A DNA stretch of 9,087 bases. Origin: Candidatus Brocadiia bacterium. Lineage in GTDB: Bacteria; Planctomycetota; PUPC01; DSUN01. Every line of letters begins with the position of its first letter. The first letter of the stretch is position 1. The notes under the pieces are model-generated. The model saw nothing but the letters and a program-made list of their open reading frames with translations. It had not been told where the DNA came from and did not search any database. The DNA lies in assembly GCA_016782825.1 (NCBI GenBank), contig JADHXT010000115.1:1-9087 (forward strand), in the 5' to 3' direction. Both the position numbers and the translations under genes were made by a program. This document shows positions 1 to 6,369 of this stretch, in pieces.

Positions 1-687
1 GTTGAGGCTCCACGTGACGATCGTGTGGCCGCGGTGGTCGAGATCGAGCAGGTTGTCCACGGCATCGCTCTTGGTGAGGAGCACGAGCCGCGCGTGCTGC
101 TGCGTGGCGACGACGGGCACGAGCACGCGGGAGAAACCAGTGAGCGGGTCGAGGCCAAGCGCGTCCTGGAGCTTGCCCACGTAGAGGCTGGCGGGCCGCT
201 TCATCCGCCTGTCGCGGCGGCCGATGGCCTCGAGCACGTCCTCGAGGTTCACAAACACCTTGGCCACCGGCGCCACGAGGGTGGAGGCGGAGCCGGCGAG
301 GTAGCAGTAGGAGCACGCGTAGGTGCAGTAGGCGGTGGGCGAGGCGGCCAGGTGGTCGGGGCACACCACGCCCGTCTCGCGCGCCATCTTGAGCGGCTGG
401 CCGATGGTGCCCACCACGAGGGTGCGGCGGCCGACCTCGCGGCGCGCCACGTCGTCGCCCTTGGGCAGCAGGCCGCGGAGCTGCATGTGGGTGCGGTCGC
501 GGGCGTCCACCAGCGTGGCTTCGGGGAAAGCCGCGTCCAGGCGCTCGGCGAAGACCTGCCGCTCCGGCGTGTCGAGCGCGCCGCGTGTGAGCAGGATGCG
601 GTCGGGCTCAAAGCCCAAGCGGCTGGCCTGCGGCGAGTAGCTGGCCAGGTGGTCTCGGACGCGCGCGGTCCAATCGGTGGCCTTCAT
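1..687 (-). CDS. Spore photoproduct lyase family radical SAM protein (partial, C-terminus outside window)
   Basis: The frame starts at ATG 687 and stays open to the left edge, giving the first 229 residues. A radical-SAM cluster motif CX3CX2C (CTYACSYC) lies at C121, C125 and C128, followed by YLAGS. The arrangement YCYL, then FVNLEDVLEAI (145-155), then LTKSDAVDNLLDLDHRG (about 205-221) and a WSLN sequence at the edge is the layout of the spore photoproduct lyase family. Members use a 4Fe-4S cluster and S-adenosylmethionine; the Bacillus enzyme directly reverses the thymine-dimer spore photoproduct. The usual length is about 340 residues, so roughly a third is missing. The only cysteines visible are C109, C121, C125 and C128; the Bacillus hydrogen-donor Cys141 lies about 43 residues after the cluster, where this protein reads YVGKLQ. 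The exact reaction is therefore uncertain and it may be a non-spore paralogue. It follows the stress-protein gene by 73 nt. No Shine-Dalgarno sequence is evident before the ATG. Confidence 0.85.
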   Translation of the reverse strand, partial: MKATDWTARVRDHLASYSPQASRLGFEPDRILLTRGALDTPERQVFAERLDAAFPEATLVDARDRTHMQLRGLLPKGDDVARREVGRRTLVVGTIGQPLKMARETGVVCPDHLAASPTAYCTYACSYCYLAGSASTLVAPVAKVFVNLEDVLEAIGRRDRRMKRPASLYVGKLQDALGLDPLTGFSRVLVPVVATQQHARLVLLTKSDAVDNLLDLDHRGHTIVTWSLN

Positions 688-693
688 GCCACG

Positions 694-722
694 AGCAAAC
701 ACCGGTGGGGGGGTGTTGTCAA
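694..722 (-). promoter_or_regulatory. Candidate sigma-70-type promoter before the SPL-family gene
   Basis: On the minus strand a perfect TTGACA (717-722) is followed after 17 nt by TTTGCT (694-699), a weak match to TATAAT. Transcription would begin at about 687-688, the ATG itself, implying a leaderless mRNA. That fits the lack of a Shine-Dalgarno sequence there. The -10 match is poor and GC-rich genomes give such hits by chance, so this is tentative. Confidence 0.22.
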
Positions 723-760
723 GGGGGCGCCTGGTGCTGGCGGCCGTGGGGAAGCCGGGC

Positions 761-1213
761 TCACCGCACGAAGAGGATGGGGCAGGGGCTTTCGTCGAGG
801 AGGAGCTGGCGCTCGCGGGCGATCTGGTCGCGCTGGCTGAGTGTCCAGCGGAAGGCGCCGATGACGATGAGGTCGGCGCCGCTGCTCTTCTGCTCGGCGA
901 GCACGGCGGCGTGGGCCGCGCCCTTGAGGAGCGAGGTGTTGAGCTTCACGCCCTCGTCCTTGGCCAGGCTGGCGACGTAGTCGAGCTGCTTGCGCCCCGA
1001 GTCGCTGAGTTCGAGCTGATACTCCTCCATCTCGGCGGCCACCATGATGCTGGCGCTGAGCAGGTGCTTGAGTGTGGCGGTGTCCACGATGGCGATGGCG
1101 GTGAGCTGCGCCTTGCTGCTCCTGGCGAGCTGGATGGCATACTTGGCGGCCTGGATGGCCGATTCGGTGCCGTCGATGAGCACCAGGATGTGTCGGAAGG
1201 GGGCGCGTGCCAT
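761..1213 (-). CDS. Universal stress protein (UspA-like, degenerate ATP-binding motif)
   Basis: A complete 150-residue single-domain universal stress protein. The N-terminal strand HILVLIDGTES (8-18) carries the conserved Asp14, and the second half shows the KGAAHAAVLAEQKSSGADLIVIGA pattern (97-120, written here in part) of the Rossmann-like fold. ATP-binding members of the family carry G-2X-G-9X-G(S/T) after this point. Here G119 is kept, but the second glycine position is R122 and the third is alanine (A132), so the protein is more like the non-nucleotide-binding UspA class. These proteins usually form cytoplasmic dimers linked to stress tolerance. ATG 1213 is preceded by GAGGA with 7 nt spacing. 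It lies 79 nt after atpD on the same strand and probably shares its transcript, although the gap holds a hairpin that could reduce read-through. A link to ATPase control is only inferred from position. Confidence 0.92.
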   Translation of the reverse strand: MARAPFRHILVLIDGTESAIQAAKYAIQLARSSKAQLTAIAIVDTATLKHLLSASIMVAAEMEEYQLELSDSGRKQLDYVASLAKDEGVKLNTSLLKGAAHAAVLAEQKSSGADLIVIGAFRWTLSQRDQIARERQLLLDESPCPILFVR

Positions 1214-1233
1214 GGCGGCATCCTCGATGGGTT

Positions 1234-1268
1234 AGCTGTCGGCTCTCAGATTTCGGCCATCGGCCTTC
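1234..1268. repeat. Five tandem degenerate heptamers
   Basis: Read on the minus strand, exactly 35 bases split into five 7-mers: GAAGGCC, GATGGCC, GAAATCT, GAGAGCC, GACAGCT. The shared pattern is GANNNCY. The array lies in the D-USP gap. It has the same unit length and number (five heptamers, 35 bases) as each arm of the array between atpK and atpF, but a different consensus. It resembles the degenerate short tandem repeats seen between genes in cyanobacteria and other environmental bacteria. Confidence 0.6.
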
Positions 1269-1292
1269 GCGTCGGTCTCGCGGCGCGAAGGC
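1263..1292 (-). terminator. Hairpin directly after atpD (attenuator or weak terminator candidate)
   Basis: A perfect 9-bp inverted repeat, GCCTTCGCG (1263-1271) with CGCGAAGGC (1284-1292), encloses a 12-nt loop and abuts the atpD stop codon at 1293-1295. No T-run follows on the minus strand, so it is not a classic intrinsic terminator. It may partly terminate, or protect the 3' end of the ATPase message and lower expression of the downstream stress-protein gene. It shares bases with the heptamer array. Confidence 0.4.
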
Positions 1293-1925
1293 TCACTTCT
1301 GATGGGCCTTCTCCAGTCGCTTCTTGGTCATTTTCATCACGACGAGGCGCTCGCGTTCGCGTTCGTCGAGCACCTCCTCGATGTAGCGGATGGTGTCGGA
1401 GTAGTCGGGGATGAATATCTTGTCGAGGGCGTTGACGCGGCGTTGGGTGCGGCGCACCTCGCTGGCGAGGCGGAGGACGCAGTTCTCGATCTCGGCGAGG
1501 CGCGCGATGGGGTCGAGCGCCTGGGTGAAGCGTTTCATGACGTCGTCGGACAGGGCGCTGCCCGAGGCGACGCCGAAGACGGGCTGGGGCGGCTGGTGCT
1601 CGGCGCGGATGGCGGGTAGGGCGATGCCCATGACATGGCGCGAGGCGATCTCCACCTTGTGGTCGCGTCGGATGCCGAGGGCTTCGCGGGCGAGGGCCTC
1701 GGTGCCGGAGCGGAGGGCGTCCTCGCGGAGGTCGGCGAAGGCCTGGGCCATGGCGGCGTCCACGTCCTCCTGGGCGCGCTTGGTGGCCTCGAGTCGGCTC
1801 ATGAGCTCGAGGACGAGTATCTGGCGCTTTTGCTCGAGCAGGTCGTAGCCCTCGCGCGCGAAGTCGAGGTCGTGCGACAGGGCGAGCAGCCTGCTCTTGG
1901 TGGGCGGCACGTTGAGCTTGGCCAT
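1293..1925 (-). CDS. atpD: V-type ATP synthase subunit D (central stalk)
   Basis: A complete 210-residue subunit D of the cytoplasmic V1 sector. With subunit F it forms the rotor shaft inside the A3B3 head. The N-terminus (KLNVPPTKSRLLAL) and the C-terminal stretch RRTQRRVNALDKIFIP (about 158-173) are the family signatures. The rest is predicted as two long alpha-helical segments, 10-75 and 125-208, that pair as the coiled-coil shaft. Its length is normal for the family. ATG 1925 is only 3 nt after the atpB stop, and AGGAAA inside the end of atpB gives a Shine-Dalgarno sequence about 9 nt upstream, so translation is probably coupled to atpB. It is the last ATPase gene of the operon. Confidence 0.97.
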   Translation of the reverse strand: MAKLNVPPTKSRLLALSHDLDFAREGYDLLEQKRQILVLELMSRLEATKRAQEDVDAAMAQAFADLREDALRSGTEALAREALGIRRDHKVEIASRHVMGIALPAIRAEHQPPQPVFGVASGSALSDDVMKRFTQALDPIARLAEIENCVLRLASEVRRTQRRVNALDKIFIPDYSDTIRYIEEVLDERERERLVVMKMTKKRLEKAHQK

Positions 1926-1928
1926 GGG

Positions 1929-3377
1929 CTAGCTTTCCTGGTCGCCGGGTTCGTCGTCGGCTTCGTGGCGCTCGACCACCTCGGCCTCGGCCTCGTGGGC
2001 GTAGTGCTTGTCGAGGAGGTCGTCGTTGATGCGGTAGAGCTCGTTGCGGGGGAGGATGGAGAGCACTTCCCAGCCGAGGTCGAGGGTTTGCTCGATGGAA
2101 CGGTTTTCGTATTCGCCCTGGTTGAGGTAGCGGCGCTCGAAGGCCTGGCCGAGCTCCATGTAGCGCTTGTCGAGTTCGGAGAGTTCCTCCTCGCCGATGA
2201 CGGCGGCGAGTCCGCGCACCTGCTTCACGTGGCTGTAGGCGGCGAAGAGCTGGCTGGCGAGGGGTGCGTGGTCTTCGCGGGTGCGCCCGGCGCCGATGCC
2301 GTCTTTCATGAGGCGGCTGAGCGAGGGCAGGCCGGCGATGGGCGGGTAGATGCCGCGCTGGAAGAGGTCACGTTCGAGGACGATCTGCCCCTCGGTGATG
2401 TAGCCGGTGAGGTCGGGCACGGGGTGGCTGATGTCGTCGCTGGGCATGGTGAGGATAGGCACTTGGGTGATGGAGCCGTCGGAGCCCTGCACGCGGCCTG
2501 CGCGTTCGTAGAGGCTGGCGAGGTCGGAGTAGAGGTAGCCGGGATAGCCCTTTCGGGCGGGGATTTCGCCGCGGGCCGTGCCGATCTCGCGAAGCGACTC
2601 GCAGTAGTTGGTCATGTCGGTGATGATGGCGAGCACGTGGAGGCCGCAGTCGAAGGCCAGGTGCTCGGCCAGGGTGAGTGCGGCGCGGGGGGTGAGGAGG
2701 CGCTCGATGCTGGGGGCGTTGGCCAGGCTGAGGAAGAGCGCCACGTTTTGCAGCACGCCGCTCTCCTCGAAGCTGCGGGTGAAGAACTGCGCCACGTCGT
2801 GCTTCACGCCCATGGCGGCGAAGACAATGACGAAGTGCACGTCCTCGCCGAGCAGCCTGGCCTGGCGGGTGATCTGCGCGGCGATGCGGTCGTGGGGCAT
2901 GCCCGAGCCGCTGAAGATGGGGAGCTTCTGGCCGCGGACCAGGGTGTTCATGCCGTCGATGGCGCTGATGCCGGTCTGGATGAAGTCGCGCGGGTAGGTG
3001 CGGGAGAAGGGATTGATGGGCTCGCCGTTGATGTCGCGCGGGTCGCCCACGAGGGGCGGCGGGCCGCCGTCGACGGGGCGGCCGAGGCCGTCGAACACGC
3101 GGCCGAGCATCTGGTCGCTCACGGGCAGGGTGAGGGGCCGGCCGAGGAAGCGCACGCGGGTGTTGCTGCCGGCGAGGCCGCTGGTGCCCTCGAGCACCTG
3201 GACGATGGCGCGGCGGTGGCTCACCTCGAGCACGGTGCCAACGCGGGGGTTGCCCTGGGCGTCTTTGATTTCCACCACTTCGCCATAGCCCACGTCGCGC
3301 ACGGCGTCGACGTAGATGAGGGGGCCGTTGATTTCTTCGAGGCCCACGTATTCGAGGCCCCGGTCGGGGACGGCCAT
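1929..3377 (-). CDS. atpB: V-type ATP synthase subunit B (non-catalytic head subunit)
   Basis: A complete 482-residue B subunit, which alternates with A in the A3B3 head and completes each nucleotide site. The degenerate P-loop region FSGSGMPHDRIAAQI (155-169) is the B-type replacement for a Walker A motif. Other conserved blocks are SGVLQNVALFLSLANAPSIER (206-226, given in part), ITDMTNYCESLREI (252-265), GYPGYLYSDLASLYERAGR (277-295), DLTGYITEGQI (322-332) and PSLSRLMKDGIG (351-362). R355 in the last block is at the expected arginine-finger position. The acidic C-terminus beyond residue 460 is variable. The ATG at 3377 overlaps the atpA TGA by one base (TGATG) and has AAGGAG at 3387-3392, 9 nt upstream, so it is translationally coupled to atpA. 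The frame stays open upstream through atpA, but that extension is not B-like and is excluded. Confidence 0.98.
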   Translation of the reverse strand: MAVPDRGLEYVGLEEINGPLIYVDAVRDVGYGEVVEIKDAQGNPRVGTVLEVSHRRAIVQVLEGTSGLAGSNTRVRFLGRPLTLPVSDQMLGRVFDGLGRPVDGGPPPLVGDPRDINGEPINPFSRTYPRDFIQTGISAIDGMNTLVRGQKLPIFSGSGMPHDRIAAQITRQARLLGEDVHFVIVFAAMGVKHDVAQFFTRSFEESGVLQNVALFLSLANAPSIERLLTPRAALTLAEHLAFDCGLHVLAIITDMTNYCESLREIGTARGEIPARKGYPGYLYSDLASLYERAGRVQGSDGSITQVPILTMPSDDISHPVPDLTGYITEGQIVLERDLFQRGIYPPIAGLPSLSRLMKDGIGAGRTREDHAPLASQLFAAYSHVKQVRGLAAVIGEEELSELDKRYMELGQAFERRYLNQGEYENRSIEQTLDLGWEVLSILPRNELYRINDDLLDKHYAHEAEAEVVERHEADDEPGDQES

Positions 3378-5140
3378 CAGGCGTAGCTCCTTTCGAGAGC
3401 GTCGAGCTGCGAGCGCATGCGTTCCTCGATGGCGGCGAGCTGCTCCGGCTTGTCGTTGGGCACCGTGGAGCGGGCGCGGACGAGGTCCTGGATGCACGAC
3501 AGCTCGCGGATGCGCACCAGCGGGGCGCCCTTGTCGATGATGCGGCAGGCGCGCTCGTAGAACTCCACGAGCAGGCGCAGCAGGCCGGCCTGCTTGGCCG
3601 GGGTGGCGTACATGTCCACCTCGTCGAAGGCATTCTGCTGGAGGAAGCCGTTCTTGGTCATCTCGGCCACGAGCAGCACGAGGCGGTGGCTGTCGGGCAG
3701 CACGTCGGGGCCTACGAGCTTGACGATCTGCTGGAGCTGGTCCTCGCGTTGGAGCAGCTCCATGAGCTGCTGGCGCAGGCGGGGCCACTGGGGCTCCACC
3801 TGCTGCCACCACTCGGTCACGTCCTCCACGTATTCGCTGTAGCTGTGGAGCCAGTGGATGGCGGGGTAGTGGCGGGCGTTGGCCAGGGTGGTGTCGAGCG
3901 CCCAGAAGCAGCGGATGAAGCGGCGGGTGTGCTGCGTAACGGGCTCGGAGAAGTCGCCGCCGGGGGGGCTCACGGCGCCGATGATGCTGATCGAGCCCTC
4001 CTGCCCGTTGAGGGTCTGGACGGCTCCCGCCCGCTCGTAGAAGCTGGCGAGGCGGCTGGGCAGGTAGGCGGGGAAGCCTTCCTCGGCGGGCATTTCCTCG
4101 AGGCGGGCAGCCAGCTCGCGCAGGGCTTCGGCCCAGCGGCTCGTCGAGTCGGCCAGGACGCCCACATGGTAGCCCATGTCGCGGTAGTATTCGGCGATGG
4201 TGATGCCGGTGCAGATGCTCACCTCGCGGGCGGCCACGGGCATGTTCGAGGTGTTGGCGATCAGCACCGTGCGCTCCATGAGCGGGCGGCCGGTGCGGGG
4301 GTCGACGATCTCGGGAAACTCGGTGAGCACGTCGGTCATCTCGTTGCCGCGCTCGCCGCAGCCGATGTACACGATGATGTCGGCGTTGCACCACTTGGCC
4401 AGCGCGTGCTGGGTCATGGTCTTGCCGGTGCCGAAGCCGCCGGGGATGCAGGCCGCGCCGCCGCGCGCGATGGGAAAAAAGGTGTCGATGACCCGCTGGC
4501 CGGTGACGAGGGGCGACGTGGCGGCGTGGCGCGCGCCGTAGGGGCGCGCGTCGCGCACGGGCCACCGCTGGAACATCTGCACCTTGCGCTCGGCGCCCGC
4601 GGCGTCCTTTACCACGGCGACCACTTCGCGGATCGTGTAGTCGCCCTCGGCCACGAGGTGCATGAGCTGGCCGCTCGCGCCCGGCGGCGCCATCACGCGG
4701 TGCTCGATGCTGTGCGCCTCCTGCACGGTGCCGAGGATGGCGCCGGGCTCGACGGCGGCGCCCCTCTCGGCGGCGGGAGCGAAGTGCCACCGCTTGTCTT
4801 CGTCGAGGGGCGGCACCTTCTCGCCGCGCTTGATGGCCCAGCCGCTGACGGCCGCGATGGCGGGAAGCGGACGCTGGATGCCGTCGTAGATGTTGCCGAT
4901 GAGGCCCGGCCCGAGCGACAGCGAGAGGGGCGCGCCCGTGCGCCGCACGGCCTGGCCGGGCTTGAGGCCGGTGGTGTCTTCATACACCTGGATGGTGGCC
5001 ACGTCGCCTTCGACGCGGATCGCCTCGCCGATGAGCTGTGTCGGCCCCACCTCCACCACCTCGTACATCATCGCATCGGCCAAGCCACTGGCCTGAACGA
5101 TGGGGCCGCTGATGCGAGTGATTGTGCCGTGCGGGTTCAC
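3377..5140 (-). CDS. atpA: V-type ATP synthase subunit A (catalytic subunit)
   Basis: A complete 587-residue catalytic subunit. It has an N-terminal beta-barrel (1-75) starting GTITRISGPIVQASGL, the A-specific non-homologous insert (about 110-195), the nucleotide-binding core and a helical C-terminal domain (about 440-587). Walker A is GGFGTGKT at 234-241, with K240 and T241; most V-type A subunits have GPFGSGKT or GPFGAGKT. The catalytic glutamate is E263 in GERGNEM, and Walker B ends at D331 in VLADSTSRWAEA. The PSRLASFYERAG (361-372) and SPPGGDFSEPV (391-401) blocks are also conserved. The start is GTG at 5140: an in-frame TAG three codons upstream excludes any longer form, and the protein aligns from its first residues. 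AGAGAGG lies about 14 nt upstream, a distant and weak ribosome site. The gene follows a small membrane-protein gene by 19 nt and atpE by 1443 nt. Confidence 0.98.
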   Translation of the reverse strand: MNPHGTITRISGPIVQASGLADAMMYEVVEVGPTQLIGEAIRVEGDVATIQVYEDTTGLKPGQAVRRTGAPLSLSLGPGLIGNIYDGIQRPLPAIAAVSGWAIKRGEKVPPLDEDKRWHFAPAAERGAAVEPGAILGTVQEAHSIEHRVMAPPGASGQLMHLVAEGDYTIREVVAVVKDAAGAERKVQMFQRWPVRDARPYGARHAATSPLVTGQRVIDTFFPIARGGAACIPGGFGTGKTMTQHALAKWCNADIIVYIGCGERGNEMTDVLTEFPEIVDPRTGRPLMERTVLIANTSNMPVAAREVSICTGITIAEYYRDMGYHVGVLADSTSRWAEALRELAARLEEMPAEEGFPAYLPSRLASFYERAGAVQTLNGQEGSISIIGAVSPPGGDFSEPVTQHTRRFIRCFWALDTTLANARHYPAIHWLHSYSEYVEDVTEWWQQVEPQWPRLRQQLMELLQREDQLQQIVKLVGPDVLPDSHRLVLLVAEMTKNGFLQQNAFDEVDMYATPAKQAGLLRLLVEFYERACRIIDKGAPLVRIRELSCIQDLVRARSTVPNDKPEQLAAIEERMRSQLDALERSYA

Positions 5141-5159
5141 TTGATTCTGCTATGCCTCT

Positions 5160-5522
5160 CTAGTTGAGTAGGTCGGCGAAAAGCCCGACGCTGAACCAGT
5201 GCATTATGAAGATGGCAGAGCCAAGAAGCGAGTTGAAGATCCCATCTCGCCTGACTGCACCATTCCCGAGAACCGCCGCGATGATGCCCGCTATGATGGC
5301 AGAGAGTGCTGTCAGAAAACAGGCTACGAACGGCATTGTCCACAGAATCTGCCAGAGAGTGTCCAGTAGGCGTGGCCCGCTGCCATACGGCAGACCGAGC
5401 AGGTCCGCTGCCAACTGACCCGCGAACGCCAAGACAGAACACCTCGCTGTCCAGACGGACACCGTTGCGCTCACGGCAGCGATTCTGTCGCGAGGTCGAT
5501 CTCGGCTGTCGCCAGCGCACAT
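5160..5522 (-). CDS. Small membrane protein of unknown function upstream of atpA
   Basis: A 120-residue frame that I do not recognise. After a polar, possibly amphipathic N-terminus, it has a strongly hydrophobic stretch at about 57-86 (ending FLTALSAIIAGIIAAVLG), a short basic loop NGAVRRDG (87-94), and a second hydrophobic stretch at about 95-117 (IFNSLLGSAIFIMHWFSVGL). This predicts two membrane helices joined by a positively charged turn. ATG 5522 has AGGAAG 6 nt upstream, a good ribosome site. A TTG at 5432 preceded by GAGG would give a 90-residue form lacking the odd N-terminus. The stop is 19 nt before the atpA GTG, so co-transcription with A-B-D is likely. Codons such as ATA, TTT, ATT and CTA are more frequent than in the ATPase genes, suggesting a different origin. 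It is not like subunit C, a soluble protein of about 330 residues. It could be an assembly factor or a passenger of the inserted segment. Confidence 0.6.
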   Translation of the reverse strand: MCAGDSRDRPRDRIAAVSATVSVWTARCSVLAFAGQLAADLLGLPYGSGPRLLDTLWQILWTMPFVACFLTALSAIIAGIIAAVLGNGAVRRDGIFNSLLGSAIFIMHWFSVGLFADLLN

Positions 5523-5551
5523 TCAAAACTTCCTGCAAGATCCCTGTTGTA

Positions 5552-5573
5552 CGCCCCCGTGGGCTTGGGGGCG
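5552..5573. other. GC-rich hairpin upstream of the small membrane protein gene
   Basis: CGCCCCC (5552-5558) pairs with GGGGGCG (5567-5573) in a perfect 7-bp stem with an 8-nt loop. On the minus strand it lies about 30 nt before the ATG at 5522, in what would be the leader of that gene. No T-run follows on either strand. A leader structure is possible, but no function can be assigned. Confidence 0.35.
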
Positions 5574-5636
5574 GACGCCTGTGAGTGTCTGCGCCGATCC
5601 GGTCGGCCTGTGCTTCACCTGAGCTGGCTCCTTCGG

Positions 5637-5740
5637 GAGATTCTTCACTTCGTTCAGAATGACCCGGTACTGTGAGTTCATCGGTCACCTTCCAGCCCCG
5701 GGTCATTCTGAGTGGAGCCTGCGGCGGAGCGAAGAATCTC
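5637..5740. repeat. Composite palindromic repeat, copy 1
   Basis: A left arm, 5637-5663 (GAGATTCTTCACTTCGTTCAG and onward to GAATGAC), is followed by a spacer containing TACTGTGAGTTCATC and an inverted right arm, 5698-5740. The arms pair as an inner stem (around CAGAATGACCCGG with CCGGGTCATTCTG) and an outer stem (AGATTCTTCACT with AGCGAAGAATCT at 5728-5739, one mismatch). The sequence just upstream, 5616-5634, resembles that before the arm at 5961, so the true repeat unit is longer than the palindrome. Translated, such units give the HSERSEES-type peptides common in databases as spurious protein tails. Confidence 0.85.
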
Positions 5741-5799
5741 TCGGAGGAGTGCACTCGGACCCGAGCCGTGCGTGGTAGAACCAGCAGTGCTCCCTTCGA

Positions 5800-5902
5800 G
5801 GGATTCTTCGCTTCGCGGAGAACGACCAGATACTGTGAGTTCATCGATCCGTCACCCCCCGGGTCATTCTGAGTGAAGCCCTTGGCGGAGCGAAGAATCT
5901 TT
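5800..5902. repeat. Composite palindromic repeat, copy 2
   Basis: The same architecture as copy 1. The left arm at 5801-5825 is the most diverged in the window (CTTCGCGGAGAACGACC in place of CTTCGCTCAGAATGACC), so the inner stem is weakened. The right arm at 5861-5902 is well kept (GGGTCATTCTGAG, then AGCGAAGAATCT at 5889-5900). The spacer contains TACTGTGAGTTCATC. It is the first part of the block that aligns without gaps to 6371-6560. Confidence 0.85.
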
Positions 5903-5990
5903 CAGGGCAGTTCAGTGCGGTTCTGGTGGCAGGTCCCGTCACGTGAGCTAGCTCCTCCGAGAGATTCTTCGCTTCGCTCAGAATGACCGG
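5801..5990. repeat. Direct repeat block flanking the GIY-YIG gene (block A)
   Basis: This block matches 6371-6560 at a constant offset of 570 bases with no gaps. I counted about 30 mismatches in 190 positions (about 84% identity). They concentrate in the middle (5911-5957), while the palindromic arms are nearly identical. It contains composite copy 2 and the single arm at 5961-5987. The GIY-YIG gene lies between this block and its partner. Confidence 0.85.
5961..5987 (+). repeat. Single repeat arm, downstream of the GIY-YIG gene
   Basis: A 27-base arm, GAGATTCTTCGCTTCGCTCAG followed by AATGAC, without an adjacent inverted partner. It is identical over 27 bases to the single arm at 6531-6557. 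It is preceded by GTGAGCTAGCTCCTCC, similar to the sequence before copy 1. It lies about 70 bases beyond the stop of the GIY-YIG gene. Confidence 0.85.
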
Positions 5991-6058
5991 GTACTGAGCG
6001 TTCGTGTCTCCTCAACGTGGCGGCGCGTTCGACCGGGACAGGTCACTTCGCCAAGCGC

Positions 6059-6352
6059 CTATGGCATCTCGTCGGTCAGCGACAGATCCCGCCACGTGGT
6101 GTTTACCGATTCTATCAGTGCGACCTTCTTCGCGCGAAGCCAGCCTTTCACCTGCTTCTCGCGCTCGATTGCCTCGATGGGCCGGCCAAAAGCCTCGCAG
6201 TAGACCAGCTTGTGGGCCTTGTACTTCCTGGTGAAGCCTTTGACCTCGCCATCCTTGTGCTCCTGGACGCGGCGCGCCAAGTTGTTCGTCATGCCCGTGT
6301 AGAGGACGCGGGAGATGCTGGCCATGATGTACATGTAGTACACTCGCTTCAT
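6059..6352 (-). CDS. Small GIY-YIG nuclease domain protein
   Basis: A complete 97-residue single-domain protein of the compact GIY-YIG family (YhbQ/UPF0213-like). The motif appears as YYMYIM (5-10) and LYTGMT (17-22), standing for GIY and YIG. R27 or R28 in NNLARRVQEHK is the expected catalytic arginine, and E65 in EREKQVKGW (63-71) the expected metal-binding glutamate. The C-terminal end ESVNTTWRDL (81-90) is typical of this subfamily. Such domains cut DNA through one divalent metal ion; the cellular role of the small free-standing forms is unclear. The start at ATG 6352 lies 18 bases from the nearest repeat arm and has no good Shine-Dalgarno sequence. The gene is on the operon strand but is enclosed on both sides by related repeat blocks, which suggests that it belongs to a repeat-associated inserted element rather than to the ATPase system. 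Confidence 0.9.
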   Translation of the reverse strand: MKRVYYMYIMASISRVLYTGMTNNLARRVQEHKDGEVKGFTRKYKAHKLVYCEAFGRPIEAIEREKQVKGWLRAKKVALIESVNTTWRDLSLTDEMP

Positions 6353-6369
6353 CCGAGCCGCGCCTTCGG

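Noticed and set aside
25..840. 271-residue open frame on the plus strand
   Set aside because: It is antisense to the SPL-family gene and part of the stress-protein gene, with low-complexity composition and no domain.
1635..3386. 583-residue open frame on the plus strand
   Set aside because: It is antisense to atpB and atpD, is dominated by Gly/Ala/Val/Glu/His repeats typical of a GC-rich shadow frame, and has no recognisable domain.
3378..4790. Long upstream extension of the atpB frame through atpA
   Set aside because: Its translation is Arg/Pro/His-rich and unrelated to B subunits. ATG 3377 has a good ribosome site and family homology begins there.
3686..5167. 493-residue open frame on the plus strand
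   Set aside because: It is antisense to atpA, whose motifs are unambiguous. The frame is open only because of third-position GC bias.
5137..5844. 235-residue open frame on the minus strand across the repeats
   Set aside because: It reads through two palindromic units, giving the HSERSEES-type artefact peptide, and is out of frame with the more protein-like small membrane frame.
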